The translations under genes and the position numbers were made by a program. Shown here one piece after another: positions 54,141-64,000 of a DNA stretch of 64,000 nucleotides. The notes below the pieces were generated by a model. It saw nothing but the letters and a program-made list of their open reading frames with translations. It made no database searches and was not told the DNA's origin. This DNA comes from Halobacillus massiliensis. GTDB taxonomy: Bacteria > Bacillota > Bacilli > Bacillales > Halobacillaceae. The first letter of the stretch is position 1. Each line of letters starts with the position of its first letter. The DNA is taken from the NCBI RefSeq assembly GCF_900166625.1, contig NZ_LT800499.1:1818115-1882114 (forward strand), in the 5' to 3' direction.

Positions 54141-54321
54141 TGTTTAAAATTTTTGCTGTGTTTTTAGTGGGGAAAGTAAGTTTTGGCTTATATAAATCTT
54201 AAACTTGTTCCTTTATTCATTAATTTCTTTTCATAATTACTGACTAAACTAAATCCTTCTCTTTTTATAAAATAAAGGCACCCCTTATTGAGGGAACGGA
54301 AAAGAGAGGATGAATGTTTAA

Positions 54322-55008
54322 TTGACAAACTCTTTAATGATTCGGGATATACCTAAAGAAGATCGTCCCAGGGAGAGATGTCTCAAATATGGACCAGCCA
54401 ACCTGTCCCACCAGGAACTGCTGGCCATTCTGCTTGGCAGCGGATCAAGACAGGAATCCGTCACAGAACTTGCCAAAAGGATACTCGTACATTTTGAAGG
54501 AATTGATTTGCTTAAAGGGGCAACGATAGAAGAGCTTACAGCAATCAAAGGCATTGGAACTGCTAAAGCGGTACAATTGCTGGCCTCCATAGAATTTGGT
54601 CAAAGAATTCATCGTACCAAATTGGCTGAGCGCTATGTCATACGAAGTCCTGAAGACGGAGCAGATTACATCATGGAAGAAATGAGAGAACTGAAACAAG
54701 AGCATTTTGTCTGTCTGTTTTTAAATACGAAAAATCAGGTCATTCATCGCCAGACTATTTTTATAGGCAGCTTAAATGCATCGATCGTTCATCCGAGAGA
54801 GGTTTTCAAGGAAGCAGTCAAACGTTCTGCAGCTTCAATCATTTGCGCACATAACCATCCTTCCGGAGATCCTACCCCTTCTCAAGAGGATATTCAAGTC
54901 ACAAGAAGATTGAATGAATGTGGAAAAATGATTGGAATCGAGCTGCTGGATCATATAGTTATTGGTGATCGCAAATTTATTTCCTTAAAAGAAAAAGGCT
55001 ATCTATAA
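54322..55008 (+). CDS. radC: RadC/MPN-domain DNA repair-related protein
   Basis: A 228-residue protein: N-terminal UPF0758 helix-hairpin-helix region (LSHQELLAILLGSGSRQESVTELAKRIL) and a C-terminal JAMM/MPN metalloprotease-like domain with the HNHPSGDPTPSQED motif. Precise role is unsettled. Start at TTG 54322, with GAGAGGATG nine to twelve bases upstream; ATG at 54337 is an alternative. Confidence 0.92.
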   Translation: MTNSLMIRDIPKEDRPRERCLKYGPANLSHQELLAILLGSGSRQESVTELAKRILVHFEGIDLLKGATIEELTAIKGIGTAKAVQLLASIEFGQRIHRTKLAERYVIRSPEDGADYIMEEMRELKQEHFVCLFLNTKNQVIHRQTIFIGSLNASIVHPREVFKEAVKRSAASIICAHNHPSGDPTPSQEDIQVTRRLNECGKMIGIELLDHIVIGDRKFISLKEKGYL

Positions 55009-55059
55009 CACTATCTATTTTTATTTATTTTTCGTATAATTGAATAGATGTAATAAAGT

Positions 55060-55104
55060 AGGCGCCATTTATAAGGTTCATTCTTATAAAATGGCGCTCT
55101 TCTC
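55060..55104 (+). terminator. Hairpin downstream of radC
   Basis: GCGCCATTTATAAG / CTTATAAAATGGCGC stem with one bulge, followed by TCTTCTC. Confidence 0.6.
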
Positions 55105-55159
55105 GTGGTAGATTAAATAATAAATAGTTATGAAGTGTGTGCCAGAAAGGAAGATATTA

Positions 55160-56212
55160 TTGGGGTTATTTGGTTTTCAACAGGATTTAGGAATCGATTT
55201 GGGAACAGCCAATACGTTAGTATTTTTAAAAAATAAAGGAGTTATATTAAGAGAGCCGTCCGTGGTAGCTAAAAACAATCAGACAGGAGAAATTGAAGCG
55301 GTAGGGAACGATGCCAGAAACATGCTCGGAAGAACACCGAACTACATATCTGTAATCCGGCCTATGAAAGATGGAGTAATTGCTGACTATGATACGACAG
55401 CCCAAATGATGAAGTATTATATTAAGCAGGCTTTAAAAAACCGCTCTTCTTTTGCAAGTAAACCAAACGTAATGGTGTGCGTACCTTCAGGAATCACAAT
55501 GGTTGAGGAACGCGCTGTTATTGATGCGACAAAGCAGGCGGGCGCAAAGGAAGCTTTTCCGATCGCAGAACCTTTTGCAGCAGCAATTGGAGCAGGTATG
55601 CCGGTATGGGACCCTACGGGAAGTATGGTGGTCGACATTGGAGGCGGAACGACTGAGGTTGCGATTATTTCCCTGGGCGGTATCGTTACCAGCCAATCGA
55701 TTAGAGTAGCTGGTGATGAAATGGACGATGCGATCACTCAGCATGTGCGTAAGAAGTATAACCTGATGATCGGTGAACGTACGGCTGAAGATATTAAAAT
55801 CGAAATCGGCGGAGCCGGCAATGTTGAAACTGAAAATGAAACTGAAAAGGGAATGGAAATTCGCGGACGTGATCTGCTGACGGGACTTCCTAAGACGATT
55901 ACCGTACAATCTCAGGAAATTGTTACAGCATTAAAGGATACAGTAGAGGCGATCGTTGAAACCGTAAAAAACACTCTTGAGAAAACACCCCCTGAGTTAG
56001 CAGCTGATATTATAGAACGTGGAATCGTATTAACAGGCGGTGGAGCTTTGTTAAAAAACATTGACCGTGTATTAAGTGAAGAAACCAATATGCCAGTATT
56101 CATAGCTGATGAACCGTTGGATTGTGTCGCGATTGGAACGGGTAAATCCTTGGAATACATTCACCAGTTCCGCTCACAGCCTAATGTGGCTGCCCGTACT
56201 AAAACGGAGTAA
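55160..56212 (+). CDS. mreB: Cell-shape actin-like protein MreB
   Basis: A 350-residue bacterial actin. The phosphate-1 motif [14 protein letters not shown], phosphate-2 [17 protein letters not shown] and adenosine motif [15 protein letters not shown] are intact. It forms membrane-bound filaments that direct lateral cell-wall synthesis, with MreC and MreD encoded next. The SD AAAGGAAG places the start at TTG 55160 ([13 protein letters not shown]), not ATG 55130. Confidence 0.97.
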   Translation: MGLFGFQQDLGIDLGTANTLVFLKNKGVILREPSVVAKNNQTGEIEAVGNDARNMLGRTPNYISVIRPMKDGVIADYDTTAQMMKYYIKQALKNRSSFASKPNVMVCVPSGITMVEERAVIDATKQAGAKEAFPIAEPFAAAIGAGMPVWDPTGSMVVDIGGGTTEVAIISLGGIVTSQSIRVAGDEMDDAITQHVRKKYNLMIGERTAEDIKIEIGGAGNVETENETEKGMEIRGRDLLTGLPKTITVQSQEIVTALKDTVEAIVETVKNTLEKTPPELAADIIERGIVLTGGGALLKNIDRVLSEETNMPVFIADEPLDCVAIGTGKSLEYIHQFRSQPNVAARTKTE

Positions 56213-56223
56213 GGAGTCTATCT

Positions 56224-57099
56224 ATGCCATCATTGTTTCGCAGAAGAGGACTCATGATTTTATTAATTAGTTTTATAATTTTAGCGGCACTTATAGGCTT
56301 TTCTACGAGAGACCGGGATTCTTTGACGGTTCCGGAAAAATTTTTGCAGGATTCCATCGGATGGGTGCAAACGATTTTCCATGCACCATTTCAAGTTGCT
56401 GATAATACGTATCAAAACATCCAAAATATGTTGAATGTTTATGAGCAGAATGAAGCTTTAAAAAATCGACTTGATGAATATAAAGGGCTTATCCAGGACA
56501 ATCAACAGCTCGAAAAGGACAATGCAGAGCTGAGAGCTGCACTGGATAAAGAGGAATCTATGAAGGATTATACTCCTATCCATGCTACGGTCATTGCCAG
56601 GAGCTCAGATCGCTGGTTTGAGCAGATGACGATTAACCGGGGAGAAGAACATGGCATCAAAAAAGATATGGCCGTCATTACCAGTGATGGGATGGTTGGG
56701 AAAGTACAGTCGGCCGGTGCCTTTCATTCCAATGTTCAGCTGCTGAGTGGTTTTGATGAGTCTAATAAAATTTCATCCTACGTTGTAAGAGAAGGGGAAG
56801 ATAACGTATTCGGCCTCATCGAAGGATATGACAGTGAAAGCGGTCGTCTGCTGCTTGAGGGAATAAAACTCGGCGAGGAATTGGAAAAAGGAGACGTCGT
56901 TATTTCCTCTGGTTTGGGGGGAGTGTTCCCAAGCGATCTAAGAATCGGGACAGTTGACGAAGTTCAAAATGACAGCACAGGCCTAACGAAAACGGCTTAC
57001 ATAAAGCCATTTGCCGACCTGTTTAACATCAACCACGTAATGGTAGTGGATAGAGATATGGATACGGTGAATACGAGCGAGGAAGGCGAAGAACAATGA
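56224..57099 (+). CDS. mreC: Rod shape-determining protein MreC
   Basis: A 291-residue bitopic protein. An N-terminal membrane helix (LMILLISFIILAALIGFSTR) is followed by a coiled coil (NVYEQNEALKNRLDEYKGLIQDNQQLEKDNAELRAALDKEE) and two beta-rich lobes. It links the cytoplasmic MreB filaments to the cell-wall synthetic complex. It follows mreB by 11 bases and overlaps mreD by four. Confidence 0.95.
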   Translation: MPSLFRRRGLMILLISFIILAALIGFSTRDRDSLTVPEKFLQDSIGWVQTIFHAPFQVADNTYQNIQNMLNVYEQNEALKNRLDEYKGLIQDNQQLEKDNAELRAALDKEESMKDYTPIHATVIARSSDRWFEQMTINRGEEHGIKKDMAVITSDGMVGKVQSAGAFHSNVQLLSGFDESNKISSYVVREGEDNVFGLIEGYDSESGRLLLEGIKLGEELEKGDVVISSGLGGVFPSDLRIGTVDEVQNDSTGLTKTAYIKPFADLFNINHVMVVDRDMDTVNTSEEGEEQ

Positions 57100-57623
57100 T
57101 TCGATTTCTAATTGCTGCAATTTTGCTTGTTCTGCTGGCACTTCAAGGTATGGCAATGAGCCTGCTGCCTTCTTCTATTGTTTATTCAGAGTTACTCGTT
57201 ACCCCGCATTGGGTACTATGTATGGTTATGCTTGTTGCAATTTTTTTTGATAAGGACAATACGTATTTTTGCGTCTGGTATGGAATTATATTCGGCCTCC
57301 TGATTGATGTAGTATACACTGGGGTGCTAGGGGTCTATATGGTGACTTACGCCTTTACAGCCTACGTCGTTCATGGTTTGAAGAAATTTTTTCATGCTAA
57401 CTTTATTGCTTCCACGTTGCTGGCTATTGCCGGGGTAGCATTTGCGGATACGCTCCTTTATATAATCTATTCTTTTGTAGAAATATCAGCTATGAATTGG
57501 GGCCATTATTTAATTTTAAGAATGCTTCCCACTCTACTTGCAAATGTCATCTTTTTTGTTATCTTATACCCATTGGTGAAAAACCGTGTAGAGCGTTGGG
57601 GCATCGATTTTGAAAATGCTTAA
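57096..57623 (+). CDS. mreD: Rod shape-determining protein MreD
   Basis: A 175-residue protein with five or six membrane helices, opening MIRFLIAAILLVLLALQGMAMSLLPSSI and with the GLLIDVVYTGVLGVYMVTYAFTAYVVH region typical of MreD. Overlaps mreC (ATGA). Completes the mreBCD module. Confidence 0.93.
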   Translation: MIRFLIAAILLVLLALQGMAMSLLPSSIVYSELLVTPHWVLCMVMLVAIFFDKDNTYFCVWYGIIFGLLIDVVYTGVLGVYMVTYAFTAYVVHGLKKFFHANFIASTLLAIAGVAFADTLLYIIYSFVEISAMNWGHYLILRMLPTLLANVIFFVILYPLVKNRVERWGIDFENA

Positions 57624-57657
57624 GCTAATTCATGGGCTAGGTTAGAGGTGAAAGCTT

Positions 57658-58350
57658 GTGTCAGTTAAAACTCAGCAGATCGTTACAATCAAAGGAACAA
57701 GAGACGGCTTAACTCTAAGGTTGAATGACCAATGTTCTTTTCACGATATTCTGAAGGAGCTGGAGGAGAAGTTATCTGTAGGAAGCGGAGACGAAACAGA
57801 AGAACCAATGATCCGGGTGAACATTCAGCTTGGAAACCGCTTCTTAACAAGTGACCAACAGGATCAGTTGAAAGAAATCGTGCGGGAACGACAAAAATTA
57901 GTAGTGGAACGTATCGATTCCAATGTAATAACTAAAGCTCACGCTTTGGAATGGAAAGAACAAACGGATGTCAAACCGATCGTAAAAACCGTAAGATCAG
58001 GCCAGGTGGTTGAAGTGAAAGGGGATTTACTCCTGCTTGGTGATGTAAATCCAGGTGGCCGGGTGACGGCTACAGGAAATATATTTATAATGGGAAAGTT
58101 GCAGGGTATTGCTCATGCAGGGAGAAACGGCGATACGGAAACGGTCATCGCTGCTTCTTATATGAAACCAAACCAGCTTCGAATAGCCGACCAGCTGTCT
58201 CGTGCACCTGAAGATAGTGAAGAAGGGGTATATAACGAATGCGGCTTTATAGATCAGTCGGAAAGCAAGATCCGTGTAGCTCCATTACAGGAAGTCATGA
58301 AGAAAAAACCGGATTTAGTCAGCTATGAAAGGAGAATGCTTAATGGGTGA
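57658..58350 (+). CDS. minC: Septum site-determining protein MinC
   Basis: A 230-residue FtsZ-polymerisation inhibitor. The N-terminal domain (residues about 1-100) is followed by the beta-helical C-terminal domain with the GDLLLLGDVNPGGRVTATGNIFIMGKLQGIAHAG motif. GTG start after AGAGGTG. Its last eight bases overlap minD. Confidence 0.94.
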   Translation: MSVKTQQIVTIKGTRDGLTLRLNDQCSFHDILKELEEKLSVGSGDETEEPMIRVNIQLGNRFLTSDQQDQLKEIVRERQKLVVERIDSNVITKAHALEWKEQTDVKPIVKTVRSGQVVEVKGDLLLLGDVNPGGRVTATGNIFIMGKLQGIAHAGRNGDTETVIAASYMKPNQLRIADQLSRAPEDSEEGVYNECGFIDQSESKIRVAPLQEVMKKKPDLVSYERRMLNG

Positions 58351-59140
58351 GGCAATTGTCATTACCTCGGGTAAGGGAGGAGTCGGAAAGACAACTACGT
58401 CTGCTAATCTGGGAACTGCTCTAGCCCTGCAAAATAAAAAGGTTTGCCTCGTCGATACGGACATTGGTTTAAGAAACCTTGACGTCATCATGGGACTGGA
58501 AAACCGAATCATATATGACATTGTCGATGTCGTTGAGGAGCGCTGTAAAACAAAACAAGCATTAATTACAGATAAAAGATTTGATTGTCTTCATCTGCTC
58601 CCGGCTGCACAGACCTCCGATAAAAGTTCTGTTACTCCTGAAGCTGTTAAAGATATTATTGAAGAGCTGAAGCAGGATTATGATTACGTTGTGATTGACT
58701 GTCCGGCTGGTATAGAACAGGGATACAAAAATGCTGTGGCAGGGGCTGATAAAGCAATCGTAGTAACCACTCCTGAGAAATCGAGTGTGCGTGACGCAGA
58801 CAGGATAATCGGCCTTCTTGAACAAGAAGAATTAGAACCTCCTAAGCTTATTATCAATCGTATCAGGCCACATATGTTAAAAGATGGGGCCATGCTGGAT
58901 GTAGATGAAATCGTCAATATATTATCCATTGATCTCCTCGGAATAGTAACGGATGATGATGCGGTCATTGAAGGCTCAAATAAAGGGGAGCCTGTAGCGC
59001 TGACTCCGGATACAAAAGCTTCATTAGCCTACCGAAACATTGCACGGCGAATACTTGGAGAATCAGTTCCTCTGCTTAGTTTAGAGGAAGAACCGGGACT
59101 ATTAACAAAAGTGAAGCGATTCTTTGGAATGCGCGCTTAA
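58343..59140 (+). CDS. minD: Septum site-determining ATPase MinD
   Basis: A 265-residue ParA/MinD ATPase. Deviant Walker A is SGKGGVGKTTT; switch regions LVDTDIGLRNLDVIMGL and VIDCPAGIEQG are intact. The C-terminal amphipathic membrane-targeting helix LLTKVKRFFGMRA is visible. ATG at 58343 overlaps the end of minC; AAAGGAG is the SD, so the ORF start at 58325 is not used. Confidence 0.97.
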   Translation: MGEAIVITSGKGGVGKTTTSANLGTALALQNKKVCLVDTDIGLRNLDVIMGLENRIIYDIVDVVEERCKTKQALITDKRFDCLHLLPAAQTSDKSSVTPEAVKDIIEELKQDYDYVVIDCPAGIEQGYKNAVAGADKAIVVTTPEKSSVRDADRIIGLLEQEELEPPKLIINRIRPHMLKDGAMLDVDEIVNILSIDLLGIVTDDDAVIEGSNKGEPVALTPDTKASLAYRNIARRILGESVPLLSLEEEPGLLTKVKRFFGMRA

Positions 59141-59146
59141 AAAACT

Positions 59147-59192
59147 ATACTCACAGGTAAGCTTTTCAAGCTGGCCTGTGAGTTTTTTAGTG
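59147..59192 (+). terminator. Terminator after minD
   Basis: ACTCACAGG / CCTGTGAGT stem (59149-59157, 59175-59183) with an inner AGCTT/AAGCT pair, followed by TTTTTT. Confidence 0.85.
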
Positions 59193-59317
59193 CTCATAGA
59201 TTTTTCAAACACTGGATGTGGGGCTTGCCCCTTATAAAATACTCCTGTCTCTCTTTATCATATTTAAGGAGAAGTTCCCATAGATTATTAAAAAAGGCAT
59301 AAGAGAGAAGGGGTATT

Positions 59318-60046
59318 TTGAAAAGAAATATAGAGCACGTCAGAAGAAATATTGCCGCCCGAAAAAGGAGTAGACTCCCATCTCCTCCTAAAACAAAAGC
59401 CCCCCCGTCCTTTGAAACAAGAGAAGTTCATGATACTTTTCACCCGTTTAAAGAGTACAAGCCTGAGAGTAAAAAAAAGCCGGTCTGGCCTATTCAGGCA
59501 GTGGCTGCGGCTCTTCTGCTCACCGGAGTATTTTTTAGTGAAAAGTCGGATGCTTCATTTGCTGAACAGCCGCGCACGTGGGTATCAGATCAGTTGCAGG
59601 AAGAATTCCCTTTTGCAAAGGTTACAGCCTGGTATACCGATAAATTTGGGGACCCGCTTCAATTAGTAGATTCAAAAGACCCAGCGGGTACGCCTTTAGC
59701 GCTTCCTGTTAGCGGAACGGTAACTGAGCCGTTTGAAAACCATGGACAGGGGATTGTAGTAAGTGCAGAACAAGGGAACCAGGTAAAATCTGTAAAGCAG
59801 GGCACCGTAATCTTTGCTGGAAATAATAAGGATACAGAAAAGACTGTGATCATTCAGCATGTAGACGGAACTAATACTATTTATGGTTATTTATCCTCAA
59901 TAGATGTTCATTTGTATGAGCATGTTGGCGCAAATCAGACGATAGGTACCCTTAATAATGAAAGTAAAGAAGTGTTTTTTGCCATTGAAAAAGACAAGCA
60001 GTTTATAGATCCCGTAGAAGTGATTAAAGTTGATGAAGGTTCTTAA
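59318..60046 (+). CDS. spoIVFA: Stage IV sporulation protein FA (SpoIVFA)
   Basis: A 242-residue bitopic protein: basic N-terminus (MKRNIEHVRRNIAARKRSR), one membrane helix (VWPIQAVAAALLLTGVFF) and an extracytoplasmic LytM/M23-like domain (LALPVSGTVTEPFENHGQGIVVSAEQGNQVKSVKQGTVIFAG) that lacks the full catalytic metal set. SpoIVFA anchors and inhibits the SpoIVFB protease and is cleaved by SpoIVB during sigma-K activation. TTG start after AGAAGGGG. It overlaps spoIVFB. Confidence 0.92.
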   Translation: MKRNIEHVRRNIAARKRSRLPSPPKTKAPPSFETREVHDTFHPFKEYKPESKKKPVWPIQAVAAALLLTGVFFSEKSDASFAEQPRTWVSDQLQEEFPFAKVTAWYTDKFGDPLQLVDSKDPAGTPLALPVSGTVTEPFENHGQGIVVSAEQGNQVKSVKQGTVIFAGNNKDTEKTVIIQHVDGTNTIYGYLSSIDVHLYEHVGANQTIGTLNNESKEVFFAIEKDKQFIDPVEVIKVDEGS

Positions 60047-60878
60047 AGTTCTTCCTTCTGTTCATATTCACCCGTTGTTTTTTCTTCTCGCTATATCAGC
60101 TTTTTTAACGGGGACGATCTACGAATTTATTATATTGTTCTCTATAGTCGCTTTGCATGAGTTTGGCCATTATTTTGCAGCCCGGCGCTTGAAGTGGAGA
60201 GTTTCCCATATTGAGTTCTGGTTATTAGGGGGCGCAGTTGTCAGTGAGGAGCATACAACTAAACCAATGAGAGAGCAGGTACAAGTGGTATTGGCTGGTC
60301 CATTTCAACACATATGGATATTTTTACTGCTTGAATTGTTAATAATACTTTTTGGTCCTCACCCTTTGATTACTACGGCCCACCATTATAACGGTCTTCT
60401 GCTGTTATTGAACATGCTTCCGGTTTGGCCGCTTGATGGAAGCAAACTATTATTTTATGCTTTAACCTCTTTTATGAGCTTTAAAAAAAGTCTGAAACTA
60501 GCCTTATGTCTTTCAATGGTAAGTTTGGCTGTTTGTACACTAACACTTTTGCTTAACGGTCGAATGACTTTGGCAGGGACTATGCTAGCGGGATTTCTAG
60601 TTCTTGAAAACGTGCTGGAATGGCGGCGTCAGATGTATGTTTTTATGAGATACCTCCTTCACTGTCTTGAGAGGGACGTTAGTGATATGAAAGTAAAATA
60701 CTACTCTGTTTCTCCTCAAATGCCGATCATGGATGCCATTAAAATGACACGTGCTAATCGTCATAATATTTACGTGCTAAAAGGAACGAATGAACTGAAA
60801 ATGCTCGATGAACAGGAATGCTTTCATATTTTTTTAAGAGAAAAACAGCCATACGCAAGGCTATATGAAGTTGTATGA
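60033..60878 (+). CDS. spoIVFB: Intramembrane metalloprotease SpoIVFB
   Basis: A 281-residue site-2-type protease. The zinc motif is HEFGH (His42, Glu43, His46) in a membrane helix; the second aspartate is in LPVWPLDGSKLL. Six membrane segments are followed by a CBS-like domain (MPIMDAIKMTRANRHNIYVLKG) that senses ATP in this family. It removes the pro-sequence of sigma-K in the mother cell, which would then transcribe gerE here. ATG at 60033 overlaps spoIVFA by 14 bases. Confidence 0.95.
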   Translation: MKVLKVLPSVHIHPLFFLLAISAFLTGTIYEFIILFSIVALHEFGHYFAARRLKWRVSHIEFWLLGGAVVSEEHTTKPMREQVQVVLAGPFQHIWIFLLLELLIILFGPHPLITTAHHYNGLLLLLNMLPVWPLDGSKLLFYALTSFMSFKKSLKLALCLSMVSLAVCTLTLLLNGRMTLAGTMLAGFLVLENVLEWRRQMYVFMRYLLHCLERDVSDMKVKYYSVSPQMPIMDAIKMTRANRHNIYVLKGTNELKMLDEQECFHIFLREKQPYARLYEVV

Positions 60879-60893
60879 AATTCTTCTACACTA

Positions 60894-60992
60894 GGGAAAC
60901 AACTCGTTTTCCACGGGTGAATGGTGAGCTTCTTCAGGCTAAAGCCTTCCTGGATCTCACCCCGTTATTCCATAGGAGTCTCGTCGTTTCCC
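60894..60992. repeat. Dispersed palindromic repeat, type B (inverted copy)
   Basis: GGGAAACAACTCG ... CGTCGTTTCCC with AGGCTAAAGCCTTCC and CATAGGAGTCTCG; the reverse complement of the type B unit at 37645-37752. It begins 16 bases after the spoIVFB stop. Confidence 0.85.
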
Positions 60993-61102
60993 CTGCCCCT
61001 TTATGTTTTTTTGAGTAACGGAACATTGAGTAAGAGAAGACTATTTCCTTTAGAGCGGTTACTGAGCTATAGCGTTCCGTTTATACCATTAACGATAAAG
61101 TT

Positions 61103-61374
61103 GCTGGGAATTGGCGAGATTCCTGCAGGGAGAAGAGCCATGGTGAGATCCGCGAGTGCAACGAGCTAGCTCACCGGCTCCCCCGCGGAAAGCGAGTCAT
61201 TTCCCAGCCGCTTTTCTCTTTCTACAGGAAACGGAACCATCTTTTTTCCTTTCTCTGAAAAAGGAAAGAAAGGGAAATGGCGAGACTCCTGCAGGGAGAT
61301 AGAGCCAGTATGAGATCCGTAAGTGTAACGAGCTAGCTCACTGGCTCCCTGGAAAGCGAATCATTTCTCCAGCC
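61103..61374. repeat. Dispersed palindromic repeat family, type A (two inverted copies)
   Basis: Units at 61103-61209 and 61272-61374, each with a central GAGCTAGCTC, a CTGCAGGGAGA block and GGAAAGCGA near the right end. They are reverse complements of the units at 37267-37536. Together with the B unit at 60894 the order is the mirror image of the first cluster. Confidence 0.85.
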
Positions 61375-61541
61375 GTGTTCCTCTTCTATAGTAAAGAGAA
61401 CAGCCTACCTATAAAGACAGGGACCTTTTAAAGGTTCTTTTTTATTTTTTATTGCACCGTGGGTTATTTTCTAGTAAAATTTCTAACGGACTGATTAAAC
61501 CCGTCCAAGCTTGAAGGGTATTTGACCAAATATGACTTGTG

Positions 61542-61571
61542 TTGACAATAGTTATGGGTCTGTGGTAACAT
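61542..61571 (+). promoter_or_regulatory. Promoter of rplU operon
   Basis: Consensus TTGACA (61542-61547), 18-base spacer, TAACAT (61566-61571), upstream of the L21 leader. Confidence 0.65.
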
Positions 61572-61579
61572 TGTTTTGT

Positions 61580-61662
61580 TATTCAGTAGCACTTCATGCT
61601 ACAACCGCGCAGAACAGGTTATAAAACCGTTAACCGGTACCTGAATGGCGAGTCTGAGTTTA
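61580..61662 (+). ncRNA. Ribosomal protein L21 leader (putative)
   Basis: The segment with CCGCGCAGAACAGGT and ACCTGAATGGCG forms a stem-loop of the kind known as the L21 leader in Firmicutes, just before the rplU RBS. It probably lets L21 or a complex member control its own operon. I base this on resemblance and position; a covariance-model search would be needed to confirm. Confidence 0.55.
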
Positions 61663-61678
61663 TTGAGGAGGTGCAGGT

Positions 61679-61987
61679 ATGTACGCAATTATTGAAACTG
61701 GTGGTAAGCAATTTAAAGTTCAAGAAGGCCAAGAGATTTACGTAGAAAAAGTAAATGTTGAAGCTGGCGAAGTAGTTACTTTTGATAAAGTTCTTTTCGT
61801 AGGCGGAGATGACACTAAAGTTGGCGCTCCATTTGTTGACGGAGCTTCTGTAACGGCTAAAGTTGAAAAACAAGGTCGTCAAAAGAAGCTGACTGTTTTC
61901 AAATATAAGCCTAAAAAGAACTACAAGCGTAAGCAAGGTCACCGTCAGCCGTACACGAAACTTGTCATTGAGAGCATCAAGGCATAG
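61679..61987 (+). CDS. rplU: 50S ribosomal protein L21
   Basis: A 102-residue ribosomal protein with the [25 protein letters not shown] start and the [19 protein letters not shown] end typical of L21. It binds 23S rRNA with L20. SD GAGGAGGTG before ATG. First gene of the L21-Prp-L27 operon. Confidence 0.97.
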   Translation: MYAIIETGGKQFKVQEGQEIYVEKVNVEAGEVVTFDKVLFVGGDDTKVGAPFVDGASVTAKVEKQGRQKKLTVFKYKPKKNYKRKQGHRQPYTKLVIESIKA

Positions 61988-61993
61988 TGACGG

Positions 61994-62627
<634 letters not shown>

Positions 62628-62640
62628 ACGAATGATGGAA

Positions 62641-62686
62641 TACGGAAAGCCGCGCTGTGCCCTGGCATAAGCGCGGCTTTCTTTTT
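62641..62686 (+). terminator. Terminator after rpmA
   Basis: GAAAGCCGCGCT / AGCGCGGCTTTC stem and TTTTTT. Confidence 0.88.
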
Positions 62687-62804
62687 TAATGCGATTAAGC
62701 TTATCGTTTAATAAATTGCAAAGAAAAAGATAACCCTAATTTTTAGTTTGGCATAAATTTTGCTATACTTTTCTTATTATGGTTTCGTAAAGGGTGTGGG
62801 GGAT

Positions 62805-63314
62805 TTGGAAAACCAAGAGGTTATTCATTTATTAAGGCATAAGCGTCATGACTGGATGAATCAAATACAGCTGATCCAAGGCTACATTACTATGGGTAAA
62901 ATGGATCGGTTAGAGCATCAGGTAAACCAGATTGTACAAGAGGCAGAAGAAGAAAGAAAATTGCTGAACAGTTCAGCATACGAATTTAGTTTATGGTTAC
63001 TTTCCTTTAATTGGGAAAATGAGCAATACCGTCTCAAATATCTAGTGAATGCAGATGTTGATTTATCCCGTCATGACCATAAATTACTGGCTTATGCGAA
63101 ACGAATGATGAACATCCTGGATGAACATAGCCACTCTGAAGAACTTTACGAAGGCACCCTCGAAATTCACCAGCCTGATGATTCAAAGTTTAAGTTAAGC
63201 TGGAATTGGAACGGTCTCTTCTTAGTGGAAGTAGAAGAAGCACTATCGGGCGAAGGGTTTCTTACCGCCCACGATCCAGGGTATGAACTCTCAATAGAGA
63301 TGATGATTGAATAA
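62805..63314 (+). CDS. spo0B: Sporulation initiation phosphotransferase Spo0B
   Basis: A 169-residue phosphorelay protein that moves phosphate from Spo0F to Spo0A. The active-site histidine is His15 in LLRHKRHDWMNQIQLIQGYI; the rest is the degenerate kinase-like domain (LWLLSFNWENEQYRLKYLVNADVDLSRHDHKLLAYAKRM). The frame is open to 62760, but SD AAGGGTG positions the TTG at 62805 (MENQEVIHLLRH). A TATACT lies at 62764-62769 without a strong -35. It precedes obg as in B. subtilis. Confidence 0.9.
   Translation: MENQEVIHLLRHKRHDWMNQIQLIQGYITMGKMDRLEHQVNQIVQEAEEERKLLNSSAYEFSLWLLSFNWENEQYRLKYLVNADVDLSRHDHKLLAYAKRMMNILDEHSHSEELYEGTLEIHQPDDSKFKLSWNWNGLFLVEVEEALSGEGFLTAHDPGYELSIEMMIE

Positions 63315-64000
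<686 letters not shown>

Noticed and set aside
55487-55909. 140-residue minus-strand frame antisense to mreB
   Set aside because: Shadow frame opposite a highly conserved actin-like gene.
60921-61169. 82-residue frame after spoIVFB
   Set aside because: Covers the inverted repeat cluster, no SD, no family resemblance.

Overview
The window is a chromosomal segment of an endospore-forming member of the Bacillaceae. The gene order matches the Bacillus subtilis block from lcfA to obg: lcfA-fadR-fadB-etfBA, trxA, uvrC, sdhCAB, gerE, ysmB, racE, gerM, rph, ysnAB, tig, clpX, lonA, ysxC, hemAXCDBL, spoVID, valS, folC, comC, spoIIB, radC, mreBCD, minCD, spoIVFAB, rplU, prp, rpmA, spo0B, obg. The gene content, frequent TTG/GTG starts and a dispersed palindromic repeat family of a kind I associate with Halobacillus-like bacteria suggest a halophilic Bacillaceae; that genus-level placement is inference.

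Regions: 1-3.4 kb fatty-acid beta-oxidation operon under a FadR box; 3.6-5.8 kb thioredoxin and excinuclease UvrC; 6.5-9.8 kb succinate dehydrogenase; 9.8-12.8 kb a ComP/ComA-type two-component pair at a position where B. subtilis has ysmA, without comQ or comX; 12.9-17.8 kb gerE, marR-type ysmB, racE, gerM, rph and two nucleotide or phosphoesterase enzymes. From 17.8 to 22.9 kb is the main accessory region. A tRNA-Gly/tRNA-Arg transcription unit has each tRNA preceded by a copy of its own 5' part. The tRNA-Arg 3' half plus its terminator recurs twice downstream at about 2.1-kb intervals. These copies bound one islet with sporulation-type genes (SASP-like, two DUF1657 genes, YetF) and one with an amidase and a small partner protein. 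From 22.9 to 28.7 kb is a non-syntenic set: small ORF, esterase, glycosyltransferase, M28 peptidase, degenerate EAL protein, UppP.

From 29 kb the conserved block resumes: TPR protein, trigger factor, ClpX, LonA, EngB, an orphan amino-acid ABC ATPase, then a repeat cluster (37.1-37.8 kb), the heme operon behind a PerR-like box, spoVID, T-box-controlled valS, folC, a membrane diguanylate cyclase, prepilin peptidase, spoIIB, radC, cell-shape and division-site genes, spoIVFAB, a second repeat cluster in inverted orientation (60.9-61.4 kb), the L21-Prp-L27 ribosomal operon, spo0B and the start of obg. Compared with B. subtilis, lonB, ysxE, maf and ysmA are missing from their usual positions.

The genes combine core housekeeping (energy, heme, translation, proteolysis, division) with sporulation control (Spo0B, SpoIIB, SpoIVFA/FB, GerE, SpoVID, GerM). 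The most unusual structure is the accretion pattern around tRNA-Gly/tRNA-Arg. The mirrored repeat clusters bracketing about 23 kb and the DUF1657 domain fused to YetF are next.
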